From contig CADBLV010000293.1 in assembly GCA_902795555.1 (NCBI GenBank), positions 1-15,706 on the forward strand: DNA of 15,706 nt, read 5' to 3'. The stretch is from an uncultured Eubacteriales bacterium (lineage in GTDB: Bacteria; Bacillota_A; Clostridia; Christensenellales; Aristaeellaceae). This document shows, one piece after another, positions 1-7,369 of this stretch (positions are counted from its first letter, which is position 1; each line of letters begins with the position of its first letter). Made by a program: the position numbers and the translations under genes. Under the pieces are notes generated by a model. It was not told the origin of the DNA. It worked only from the letters and a program-made list of their open reading frames with translations, and made no database searches.

Positions 1-1930
1 CGTCCACCCACCATTCTCTTCCGCCTTCCAGCACTCTTCCGGTATCCACTTCTTTCCAGCTTCCCTTCGGCAGATAGACCTGCCGTTTCCGCGCGCCGGG
101 TTCCAGCACCGGCGCCACCAGATATCGATCTCCGAAAAGATACTGATCCTTCCGATCCGCGCAGGCTTCGTCCTCCGGGAAGGCATACCACATGCTGCGC
201 ATCAGCGGCGTCCCCTTCTCATGGGCTTCCGCCATCAGCTGCCGCACATACGGCCTGAGCTGTTCTCGGCGCTGCATGTATTTCACCAGAATCGGATAGG
301 CTTCTTCGCCGAATTGCCAGACCTCGTTTTTGCCGCCGCTCGGCAGCACAGCCTCTCCGTTTTTCCGTTTTACCTCTTCTCCGGGCCTGCGGTCGCCGTG
401 CAGCCGCATCACCGGGCAGTAAGCGCCCCACTGGAACCAGCGAATCAGCAGTTCCCGGAATCCCGGATCATCCGGTTCGCCTCCGTGGAACCCGCCGATA
501 TCGGTGGTCCACCAGGGAATGCCCGCCATGCCCATGTTCAGCCCGGCGCAGATCTGGCGTCGGAAATCCTCCCATCGGCTCATGATGTCTCCGGACCAAA
601 CCAGCGCACCGTATCGCTGGCTTCCCGCCCATGCGCAGCGCAGCAGATTCACCGGGTTCTCCTGGCCGGCCGCCTTCATTCCCTCATAGAAGGTCCGGGC
701 ATACGCCTGGGGATAGATATTCCCGATCTGCTGGTTGGATCCCAGATGATATCGGTAGTTTTTGAATTCATAGGTTCCGTATTCCGGTTCCGCCTCGTCC
801 AGCCAGAAGATCCGGATCCCGTCGTCATAATAGTTCTTTTTGCACTTTTTCCAGACGTACTGCCGGGCGCGGGGATTGGTCGGGTCAAAGAACATGCTGT
901 CCTCCACAAAGCGCATCCCGATCTGCTCGCCGTATTCCGCCCGCACCAGAAGTCCCTGCTGTTTCATCTCCTCATAATTTTCGCTCTGCAGGGAGACCTG
1001 AGGCCAGATGGAAACCATCAGTTCGATGCCCATTTCCTTCAGTTCCCGCACCATTCCCGCGGGATCCGGGAAGAATTCCGGATCAAACCGGTAGTCCCCC
1101 ATCCGCGGCCAGTGGAAGAAGTCGCAGACGATCACATCAATCTTCAGCCCCCGGCGCCGATACTCCCGGGCGACTTCCAGTAGCTGCTCCTGATTCCAGT
1201 ATCGGAGCTTGCACTGCCAGAAGCCCAGCCCGTATTCCGGCATCTCAGGCGGAAATCCTGTCGCCCGGGCATACTGCAGGGAGATCTCCTGCGGCGTCTC
1301 GCCGCAGGTCACCCAGTAGTCCATCTGTTTTGTGGATTCCGCATGCCAGGTAGTCCGGTTTTTTCCGAAGCTCACCTGACCGATCGCCGGATTGTGCCAG
1401 AGGAATCCATATCCTCTCGAGGAGATCAGAAACGGCACCGACGCCTGGGAATTCCGGTGAGCCAGCTCCAGGGTGCATCCTTTCCAGTCCAGAATTTCTT
1501 CCTGATACTGCCCCATGCCGAAGATCCGTTCGCCGTCCTGGCCTTCAAAGGTCACCGTCAGCGCGTAATCCCCGCCCAGATACGGTTCGAATTTCCGGGA
1601 TTTCAGGGCCAGGGCGTTGGCCGGGGCCGTTTCCCGGAAAAGCAGCGTTCCGTCTTCCCGCCGGTAGGTGATGCGGGCATAATGATGCCAGGAATCCATG
1701 TCCACCTCCGCCGTCAGGCGGCCGTTGCGGATCACGGCCCGCTCAGGCTGAATCTGAATGTCGGGCGCTTCCTCTTCCGTCGGCTCCAGCAGGGCAAAGC
1801 GGTCGTCCCGGATCTCGCCCATCATCACCGACCGGACCCGGAAGCTGTTCCTCCCCCAGGGCCTGATTTCGAGGGTTTCCCCGCTGCTTCTCCAGATCAG
1901 GGCGTTGCCGTCGCGCTCAAAGTATTCCAT
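1..1930 (-). CDS. Glycoside hydrolase family 31 alpha-glycosidase (alpha-xylosidase/alpha-glucosidase-like), 3' end missing
   Basis: The reading frame starts at the ATG at 1930 (MEYFERDGNALIW...) behind a good AAGGAGG site and stays open for 643 codons to the window edge, so only the C-terminal part is missing. A beta-sandwich N-terminal region is followed by the GH31 barrel. The nucleophile motif FWLDEAEPEYG carries Asp378 and the acid/base motif VWSGDIMSRW carries Asp448; both are the expected GH31 positions. The family cleaves alpha-linked glucose or xylose from non-reducing ends with retention. There is no signal peptide, so the enzyme should act in the cytoplasm on imported oligosaccharides. 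It follows the GH127 gene after 51 bases and is probably co-transcribed with it, which suggests hemicellulose or arabinose-containing plant or glycoprotein glycans. The family is certain from the motifs; alpha-xylosidase versus alpha-glucosidase specificity cannot be decided from sequence alone. Confidence 0.9.
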   Translation of the reverse strand, partial: MEYFERDGNALIWRSSGETLEIRPWGRNSFRVRSVMMGEIRDDRFALLEPTEEEAPDIQIQPERAVIRNGRLTAEVDMDSWHHYARITYRREDGTLLFRETAPANALALKSRKFEPYLGGDYALTVTFEGQDGERIFGMGQYQEEILDWKGCTLELAHRNSQASVPFLISSRGYGFLWHNPAIGQVSFGKNRTTWHAESTKQMDYWVTCGETPQEISLQYARATGFPPEMPEYGLGFWQCKLRYWNQEQLLEVAREYRRRGLKIDVIVCDFFHWPRMGDYRFDPEFFPDPAGMVRELKEMGIELMVSIWPQVSLQSENYEEMKQQGLLVRAEYGEQIGMRFVEDSMFFDPTNPRARQYVWKKCKKNYYDDGIRIFWLDEAEPEYGTYEFKNYRYHLGSNQQIGNIYPQAYARTFYEGMKAAGQENPVNLLRCAWAGSQRYGALVWSGDIMSRWEDFRRQICAGLNMGMAGIPWWTTDIGGFHGGEPDDPGFRELLIRWFQWGAYCPVMRLHGDRRPGEEVKRKNGEAVLPSGGKNEVWQFGEEAYPILVKYMQRREQLRPYVRQLMAEAHEKGTPLMRSMWYAFPEDEACADRKDQYLFGDRYLVAPVLEPGARKRQVYLPKGSWKEVDTGRVLEGGREWWVD

Positions 1931-1981
1931 GTTCGCAAACCTCCTTGTCATTCAGACAGGTTCCGGTTTCCCGGTTGATTT

Positions 1982-3919
1982 TCACTGACGGACCCAGACG
2001 CGCATTTCTCCGATGCCCCGGTTCGCCCAGGCGTAATACGGAATCCAGGTCAGCGTAACCGGTTCGGTCCTGATTTCACGGGATGCGTCATACAGGGTGT
2101 CTCCCCAGCCTTCGTCGCTTTCCCTAAGGCCCTGGCAGCTCAGTTCCATGATGCCGTGAAGCTTTTCAGGCTTCCAGTCCGTCCGGAAGCTGTGCGCTGT
2201 TGTCTCACCCAGGCGCACGGCGTGAAGCCGGTTTCCGTTGTCCGCTTCCTCCAGACAGTAAACAACAGGGCCCCGGGTCACGGCCGTCTTTCCCGCGTCC
2301 TCGGGAATGCGGGGATTCGCTCGCACCAGGGATACGGGCATTTCCAGGTTCATCTCCACCCGGTCTCCTGTCTTCCATTTTCTGCGCAGCACGAGATATC
2401 CGTTTTCGGTGTCCGCGGAAACCGGTTCGCCGTTGACGGTTACGCTGTAATCCCGGCACCATCCGGGAATCCGCAGGCAGAGCGAGAAATCGGTTTCACG
2501 TTCCGTTTCCGTCTTAAGGAAAATCTTTCCGTTCCAGGGATATCCGGTTTCCACCTTCAGCTGGACCGTCCCGCCGGGAAGATCCATCGCAGCTGTCCCG
2601 CCCAGATACAGATGAACAAAAACGCGATCTTCCCGGACGGAATAAGCGTATTCCTCCAGAGAAGCGATGAACCTGGCCAGGTTCGGCGGGCAGCAGGCGC
2701 AGGGGAACCAGCCCTGGCGCTCCGGCTTTACATGGTGTTTCCGGAAATCCTTTTCACAGGCTTCCGGGTTCACCTCCAGAGGATTGACATAGAAAAACTT
2801 TTTCCCGTCCAGCTGCATCCCGCTCAGAATGCCATTATACAGGGCCCGCTCCATCACATCCGCGTATTCTCTTTTTTCTTCCAGCTTCAGCATCCGCTGA
2901 GCGAAGAAAACCAGGGCGATGGATGCGCAGGTTTCCGCGTACACCGTGTCATTGGGCAGGTCATAATCAAAGGTGAAGGATTCCCCGTATTCCGTGGATC
3001 CGATTCCGCCGGTGATATACATCCGCCGGCTCACCGCGCTCCGCCACAGTCTTCTGCAGGCGGCGATCAGGGATTCATCGCCGGTCACCCGGGCAACGTC
3101 CGCCATCCCGGCATACAGATACATGGCCCGCACAGCATGTCCTTCGGCATCCTGCTGTTCCCGAACGGGGCTTCCGGCCTGGTAATACTGATATCGGAAG
3201 GGACTTTCTTTCCAATAGTCCGGATTCCCGTTCCGCTTCTCCTCTTCCGCGAAAAACAGCGGCGCCTTTCCCCGCTCGTCGACAAAATACTTCGCCAGAC
3301 GAAGATGTTTCGGATCCCCGGTGATTTCATACAGGCGCATCAGCGCCAGTTCGATTTCCGGATGTCCGGGATAACCGTGCAGCTTGCCTTCCTCCGGTCC
3401 GAGCACGCTGTCAATATGCGAAACAAACCGGATCATCGCGTCCAGCAAAGCCCGTTTCCCGGTGGCCTGATAATAAGCGACTGCGCCTTCCAGCAGATGA
3501 CCCGCCACATACAGTTCGTGGTTGTCCTTCAGATTGGTCCAGCGTTTTTCCGGGCCGTTAATGATATAATAGGTGTCCAGATATCCGTCCGGCTGCTGGG
3601 CGGCGATCACTTCGTCAATCGCGCCGTCGGCCGTCTTTTCAAGCGCCGGATCCGGATGCCACCTCAGGCTGTACGCAACGGCTTCCAGCCACTTGCCTAC
3701 GTCACTGTCCTGAAAAACGAAGCCTCCGTGGGGACCTTTTTCTTTCCCGGCCGCGATGCGGAAATTCCGCATACAGAAGCTGGGTTCTGTATCCGGCACC
3801 TGATCGTTCAGCGCCTGCCACTGATAAGGGATCGCTTCCTGACGGATGATTTCCCGCACAGGGCCCCAGAATTCATCTTTCAGACAGACCTGCTTTACAA
3901 ATTCTCCGGCGTTTGTCAT
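1982..3919 (-). CDS. Glycoside hydrolase family 127 (beta-L-arabinofuranosidase-type, former DUF1680)
   Basis: This 645-residue protein is close in length to the characterised Bifidobacterium enzyme HypBA1. It starts at an ATG behind AAGGAG and has no signal peptide, so it is probably cytoplasmic. The family signature is complete. ITGGIGSTEYGESF carries the likely acid/base Glu313. VYAETCAS supplies zinc ligands Glu329 and Cys331. FPCACCPPN supplies Cys407, Cys409 and Cys410, with Cys409 as the expected cysteine nucleophile. These positions run parallel to Glu322, Glu338, Cys340, Cys417 and Cys418 of HypBA1 with an offset of 8-9. The family removes beta-1,2-linked L-arabinofuranose from arabino-oligosaccharides such as those of hydroxyproline-rich glycoproteins; some relatives have other specificities. 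It lies 51 bases ahead of the GH31 gene and 78 bases after the leucine-rich repeat gene. I see no promoter or convincing terminator in that 78-base gap. Confidence 0.92.
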   Translation of the reverse strand: MTNAGEFVKQVCLKDEFWGPVREIIRQEAIPYQWQALNDQVPDTEPSFCMRNFRIAAGKEKGPHGGFVFQDSDVGKWLEAVAYSLRWHPDPALEKTADGAIDEVIAAQQPDGYLDTYYIINGPEKRWTNLKDNHELYVAGHLLEGAVAYYQATGKRALLDAMIRFVSHIDSVLGPEEGKLHGYPGHPEIELALMRLYEITGDPKHLRLAKYFVDERGKAPLFFAEEEKRNGNPDYWKESPFRYQYYQAGSPVREQQDAEGHAVRAMYLYAGMADVARVTGDESLIAACRRLWRSAVSRRMYITGGIGSTEYGESFTFDYDLPNDTVYAETCASIALVFFAQRMLKLEEKREYADVMERALYNGILSGMQLDGKKFFYVNPLEVNPEACEKDFRKHHVKPERQGWFPCACCPPNLARFIASLEEYAYSVREDRVFVHLYLGGTAAMDLPGGTVQLKVETGYPWNGKIFLKTETERETDFSLCLRIPGWCRDYSVTVNGEPVSADTENGYLVLRRKWKTGDRVEMNLEMPVSLVRANPRIPEDAGKTAVTRGPVVYCLEEADNGNRLHAVRLGETTAHSFRTDWKPEKLHGIMELSCQGLRESDEGWGDTLYDASREIRTEPVTLTWIPYYAWANRGIGEMRVWVRQ

Positions 3920-3997
3920 CTTGATTCTCCTTATGTCATCGGTTTTTGCATGGATGATATCTTCTTGATGAGGCGTGCGGGATGATCAGAAAAAACC

Positions 3998-4687
3998 TTA
4001 TTTTTTGATGATTTCCAGATCCGGTGAGCAGGCCAGGAAAGCGTTGTCTCCGATTTCGGCGTCCGCGGGCAGCGTCACCTTCTTCAGAGACTGGCAGGCC
4101 TGGAAGGCGTTGGCGCCGATTCGTTCCAGCTCCGCGCCGAAGGAAACCTCCTCCAGCCCCATGCACACAGCAAAGGCCATATCGCCGACCTCGACCACTG
4201 AATCGGGAATCGTCACGCTCTGCAAAAGCTTGCATCCCAGAAAGCAGCGATCGTCCAGCGTGGTGACGCCTTCCGGAATCACCAGCGTTTTCAGATTTTC
4301 ACAGGTGGCAAAGGCCTGAACGCCGATGCTTTTGATCCCCTCCGGCAATTCCACGCTGAGAATGTTAACCGCGAAATCTTCAAAGCAATGGTCGCCGATC
4401 GCCACCACAGGATAGTTGTCCATATGATCCGGCACCTTAACGTCCGGATCCGGCCCGTGATATTTCACAATGAAGGCGCCGTCTCCGTCTTCCGTCACCT
4501 GATAGGTATAATCGCCGCATTCTACGTTGTCATTGGCTTCGTCGAACCCGCTCAGCTCGTTAAAATATCCGAATCCGCCGGGATCGTCGTCAAATTCAAA
4601 CTCCTCCTCATCATCTTCCGAAAGACCGGCGGGAAATACAAAAAGCACCGCAAGCGCCAGAAGAATCGCCCACAGACGTCTGCGCAC
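3998..4687 (-). CDS. Small secreted BspA-like leucine-rich repeat protein (LRR_5 type)
   Basis: The protein has 229 residues if translation begins at the GTG at 4687. That start is chosen because the predicted promoter (-10 at 4722-4727) puts transcription near 4714, so upstream codons of the same frame cannot be used, and a GGAG site lies four bases before it. An N-terminal signal sequence is visible: three arginines, then the hydrophobic segment LWAILLALAVLFVFPAG (5-21). A very acidic stretch follows (about residues 24-35), then a 60-residue non-repeat region. From about residue 93 to the end there are roughly five 23-residue repeats of the type IP(E/D)xVxxIGxxAFxxCxxLxxV, the BspA/LRR_5 pattern common in secreted and surface proteins of gut bacteria. 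There is no LPXTG motif, membrane anchor or lipobox. The role may be adhesion or binding of a partner, but this is inference. It diverges from the lacI operon and may share a transcript with the downstream glycosidases. Confidence 0.82.
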   Translation of the reverse strand: MRRRLWAILLALAVLFVFPAGLSEDDEEEFEFDDDPGGFGYFNELSGFDEANDNVECGDYTYQVTEDGDGAFIVKYHGPDPDVKVPDHMDNYPVVAIGDHCFEDFAVNILSVELPEGIKSIGVQAFATCENLKTLVIPEGVTTLDDRCFLGCKLLQSVTIPDSVVEVGDMAFAVCMGLEEVSFGAELERIGANAFQACQSLKKVTLPADAEIGDNAFLACSPDLEIIKK

Positions 4688-4721
4688 AGGACTCCGCCCC
4701 CTCTTTCTGAATGATGCATCT

Positions 4722-4750
4722 ATTATAGCGGAGAAGCGAAAAAAAATCAA
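4722..4750 (-). promoter_or_regulatory. Sigma-A promoter of the leucine-rich repeat gene
   Basis: Read on the minus strand, TTGATT (4750-4745) and a perfect TATAAT (4727-4722) are separated by exactly 17 bases. Transcription should start near 4714, giving a leader of about 27 bases before the GTG at 4687. It may also drive the GH127 and GH31 genes, since no other promoter is visible ahead of them. Confidence 0.75.
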
Positions 4751-4766
4751 CTCATCCGTTTGCCTA

Positions 4767-4795
4767 TTGACGATACTTCCGGAGTGTGGTATTCT
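4767..4795 (+). promoter_or_regulatory. Sigma-A promoter of the lacI-malQ-glgP operon
   Basis: TTGACG (4767-4772) and TATTCT (4790-4795) are separated by exactly 17 bases. The predicted start, about 4802, coincides with the first base of the inverted repeat at 4802-4825. The -35 box lies only 16 bases from the -35 box of the divergent promoter. Confidence 0.72.
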
Positions 4796-4801
4796 CTTTT
4801 T

Positions 4802-4825
4802 GAAAACGTTTCCGATAACGTTTTC
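4802..4825. promoter_or_regulatory. Probable LacI-family operator pair at the transcription start
   Basis: Two perfect 9-base arms, GAAAACGTT and AACGTTTTC, face each other across TCCGAT. Each arm contains the self-complementary core AACGTT, so the element can be read as two adjacent LacI-type operators (GAAAACGTTTCC and GATAACGTTTTC) with centres 12 bases apart. It covers about +1 to +24 of the lacI promoter, a position where bound repressor would block initiation. The left half also resembles a degenerate CcpA cre site. Autoregulation by the adjacent LacI protein is the simplest reading, but this is inference from position and symmetry. Confidence 0.72.
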
Positions 4826-4864
4826 GTTCCAATGGGTTCCGGTATGATCATGAGGAGGAGAGGC

Positions 4865-5887
4865 ATGAAAACCTATACGATTCGGGATATCGCCGCCCTG
4901 GCCGGGGTCTCTGTGACAACGGTCAGCCGTGTGCTGAATCACCGGCCGGATGTGAACCGGGAAACGCGGGAAAAAATCGAAAAAATCATCGCGGAGCATC
5001 ATTTTATCGGGAATACCAACGCCCGGGGGCTCAAGCAGAGCAGCGAAGTCATCGGCATGGTGATCCGGGGCCGGTCCAATCCCTTTCTGAATGCTCTCTC
5101 CGAGGCGATTCTGAGCAAGGCGTCCCTGATGAACGACACCTTCATTACCGAATCCATCGACGAAAAGGACGACGAATTCAAAACGGCGCAACGGATCATT
5201 CTGCAGCACCGGGTGAAGGGGCTTCTGTTTGTGGGCAGCCTGATTGACGAGCGGGTGCGCGTTCTTCACGGGCTGGATATTCCCGTGGTGTTTACGACGG
5301 TCAGCGCCAAAAACGCAGCCCTGCCCTTGGCCTCCTCCGTCTCCGTCAACGACCGGGCCATGGGAAAGGTGGTGGCCGATGCCCTCTTTGACCTGGGACA
5401 TCGGCGTGTGGCCGCCTTCGGCTCCAATCCTGTGGCCGGAGATTCCCTGGCCATGCGGTTTCAGGGGTTCTGCGAAGGCTGGGAAGCCCATGGGCTTTCC
5501 TTCCGGCCGGAGGATTATCGGGAGTGTCGCTTTTCCTATGAATCCGGATACGAAACGACCCTGGACTATTTTGCCGGCCATCCGGAAACAACAGCGCTCT
5601 TCGCCATGAGCGATTCCATGGCCGTGGGCGCCATTCGTGCCCTGAAGGATCTGGGGCTGCGGGTGCCGGAGGATGTCAGCGTCGTGGGGTTCGACGGGAC
5701 GGATATCAGCCGGTTCTCCATTCCCCGGCTGAGCACTGTGGCGCAGCCGGTTGATGAAATCGCCCGCCAGAGCATCCTGCTTCTGACAGACATGCTGGAA
5801 AACGGCGCAGCACCGCGGCATGTGCTGGTGGATGCCGTCTGGCAACCCCGTGAATCCGTGGCTGCGCCGATCAGGAAAGGAGATTGA
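4865..5887 (+). CDS. LacI-family transcriptional regulator, likely maltodextrin-responsive
   Basis: This 340-residue protein has the typical LacI/GalR length. The ATG at 4865 is chosen because an AGGAGG site lies six bases before it; the in-frame ATG at 4850 would place the start on top of that site. The N-terminus IRDIAALAGVSVTTVSRVLN (6-25) is a canonical LacI helix-turn-helix, and the hinge helix lies around NTNARGLKQ. The rest is a periplasmic-binding-protein-like effector domain with the usual C-terminal motif VGFDGTDISRFSIPRLSTV. The stop codon is four bases from malQ, and the malQ ribosome binding site lies inside this gene's end, so the genes are tightly coupled. Its likely target is the AACGTT repeat in its own promoter, and the likely inducer is maltose or a maltodextrin because of the downstream genes. 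The family is certain; the ligand and regulon are inference. Confidence 0.93.
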   Translation: MKTYTIRDIAALAGVSVTTVSRVLNHRPDVNRETREKIEKIIAEHHFIGNTNARGLKQSSEVIGMVIRGRSNPFLNALSEAILSKASLMNDTFITESIDEKDDEFKTAQRIILQHRVKGLLFVGSLIDERVRVLHGLDIPVVFTTVSAKNAALPLASSVSVNDRAMGKVVADALFDLGHRRVAAFGSNPVAGDSLAMRFQGFCEGWEAHGLSFRPEDYRECRFSYESGYETTLDYFAGHPETTALFAMSDSMAVGAIRALKDLGLRVPEDVSVVGFDGTDISRFSIPRLSTVAQPVDEIARQSILLLTDMLENGAAPRHVLVDAVWQPRESVAAPIRKGD

Positions 5888-5891
5888 TTTC

Positions 5892-7364
5892 ATGCGTCGA
5901 AGCGGCATTCTTCTGCACATCTCGTCCCTGCCCTCCCCCGGCGGGATCGGCTCCCTGGGACAGGAAGCCTATGAATTTGTGGATTTTCTGCAGGCAGCCG
6001 GCATGAGCATCTGGCAGGTCCTGCCCGTGGGGCCGACAGGATACGGAGACAGTCCTTATCAGTCCTCCTCGGTTTTCGCCGGCAATCCCCTGCTGATCTC
6101 CTGCCGCCGTCTCCGGGAGGAAGGCCTGCTCTCCTATGAGGACGGAGAGGAGTTTGTGCCCGATGATCCCGAAAAGGTGGATTATGAACGGGTAAAGGTC
6201 AATAAAGACCATCTGCTGCGCAGGTGTTTTGCGCAGTCCGCCGATCGGCTTTCCAAACAGCTGGAAGACTTTGAAAAGGAGCAGGCCTGGGTTTCGGATT
6301 TCGCGCTGTTCACCGCGGCGCATCTGCACTTTGGCAATCAGATGTGGACCCGCTGGCCTGATGAAGGCCTGCGCATGCGTCGGAAGGAAGCCCTGGAGAA
6401 ATATCGGAAGCTGCTGAGTAAGGAGATCCGATTCCAGATCTTCTGCCAGTATCTGTTCCGCCGCCAGTGGGCAGATCTCCGGAAATACTGCGCGTCTCAC
6501 GGGGTTTCCCTCTTCGGGGATATGCCGATCTATGTAGCAGAGGATTCCGCCGACACCTGGACCCATCCCGAGGTCTTCCGGCTGGATCGCAATCGGGTGC
6601 CCAAGCGGGTGGCCGGCGTGCCGCCGGACCTGTTCTCCGCCGATGGTCAGCTCTGGGGGAATCCGCTCTATCGCTGGAACAGGCTCCGGTGGAGAAGATT
6701 CTCCTGGTGGGTGGAACGGATGCGGGGCATGGCTTCCCTGTATGACATCATCCGGATCGATCATTTCATCGGCTTTGCCAATTACTGGTCCATTCCCTAT
6801 GGAGCGCCCAATGCCCGGCAGGGCAAATGGGTCAAGGCGCCGGGAAAGGCGCTGTTTAAGCGTCTGAAGACCGATGTGCCGGACATTCAGATCATCGCTG
6901 AAGATCTGGGAGAAGTTTCTCCCCGGGTCAAAAAGCTGCTGTCTTTCTGCGGCTTCCCGGGCATGAAAGTGCTGTCTTTCGGCTTTGACGGGGATGAATC
7001 CAATCCGCATTTCCCGGCAAACTACTCGGAAAACTGTGTCGCCTACACGGGGACCCACGACAACGACACCGTCCTGGGCTGGGCGGAAAAAGCCTCCCCG
7101 GAGGCGCTGCGCTTCGCCATGGACACGCTCGGGTTCTCGACTGTTCAGGAAGCGCCGGAGGCCTTTATTCAGGCACTGTTCCGCCTCCCCTGTGAAATCG
7201 TGATCGTTCCCATGCAGGATATCCTGGGCCTGGACGGCTCAGCCCGGATGAATTTCCCAAGCACCATCGGCGGCAACTGGGTCTGGCGCATGAAACCAGG
7301 CGTTCTGACCCAGGAGCTGTCCATGAAATACTATCTGCTGAACAGGCAGACTGACAGGAGGTAA
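5892..7364 (+). CDS. malQ: 4-alpha-glucanotransferase (amylomaltase, GH77)
   Basis: The 490-residue length matches the compact bacterial amylomaltases. The ATG at 5892 follows the AAAGGAG that overlaps the end of the regulator gene. The GH77 signatures are all present: GILLHISSLPSPGGIGSLG (5-23), the substrate-binding GYGDSPYQ (50-57), nucleophile Asp290 in RIDHF, acid/base Glu337 in AEDLGE and the third acidic residue Asp390 in THDND. Spacing agrees with the Thermus aquaticus enzyme (293, 340, 395). The enzyme moves alpha-1,4-glucan segments between maltodextrins, releasing glucose and making longer chains that the downstream phosphorylase can use. There is no signal peptide, so it acts in the cytoplasm. 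It is the second gene of a three-gene operon and ends in the TAA that directly follows the next gene's ribosome binding site. Confidence 0.97.
   Translation: MRRSGILLHISSLPSPGGIGSLGQEAYEFVDFLQAAGMSIWQVLPVGPTGYGDSPYQSSSVFAGNPLLISCRRLREEGLLSYEDGEEFVPDDPEKVDYERVKVNKDHLLRRCFAQSADRLSKQLEDFEKEQAWVSDFALFTAAHLHFGNQMWTRWPDEGLRMRRKEALEKYRKLLSKEIRFQIFCQYLFRRQWADLRKYCASHGVSLFGDMPIYVAEDSADTWTHPEVFRLDRNRVPKRVAGVPPDLFSADGQLWGNPLYRWNRLRWRRFSWWVERMRGMASLYDIIRIDHFIGFANYWSIPYGAPNARQGKWVKAPGKALFKRLKTDVPDIQIIAEDLGEVSPRVKKLLSFCGFPGMKVLSFGFDGDESNPHFPANYSENCVAYTGTHDNDTVLGWAEKASPEALRFAMDTLGFSTVQEAPEAFIQALFRLPCEIVIVPMQDILGLDGSARMNFPSTIGGNWVWRMKPGVLTQELSMKYYLLNRQTDRR
7356..7361 (+). promoter_or_regulatory. Ribosome binding site selecting a TTG start for glgP
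   Basis: AGGAGG lies eight bases before the TTG at 7370 and is followed at once by the malQ stop codon TAA (7362-7364). No ATG lies at a suitable distance; the first in-frame ATG (7412-7414) is 50 bases away and has no comparable site. The arrangement suggests translational coupling between malQ and glgP. Confidence 0.8.
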
Positions 7365-7369
7365 CCGTT

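Noticed and set aside
2156..3985. A 609-codon open frame on the plus strand opposite the GH127 gene
   Set aside because: It is the antisense shadow of a clearly real gene, with no domain signature and no supporting ribosome binding site.
3985..4012. An A/T-only stem at the end of the LRR gene as a terminator
   Set aside because: The possible pairing is AT-only and interrupted by a bulge, too weak to call a terminator.
4688..5920. Upstream extension of the LRR frame across the promoter region and the lacI gene
   Set aside because: It would run antisense through the lacI coding sequence and both promoters; the GTG at 4687 fits the predicted transcript and signal peptide.
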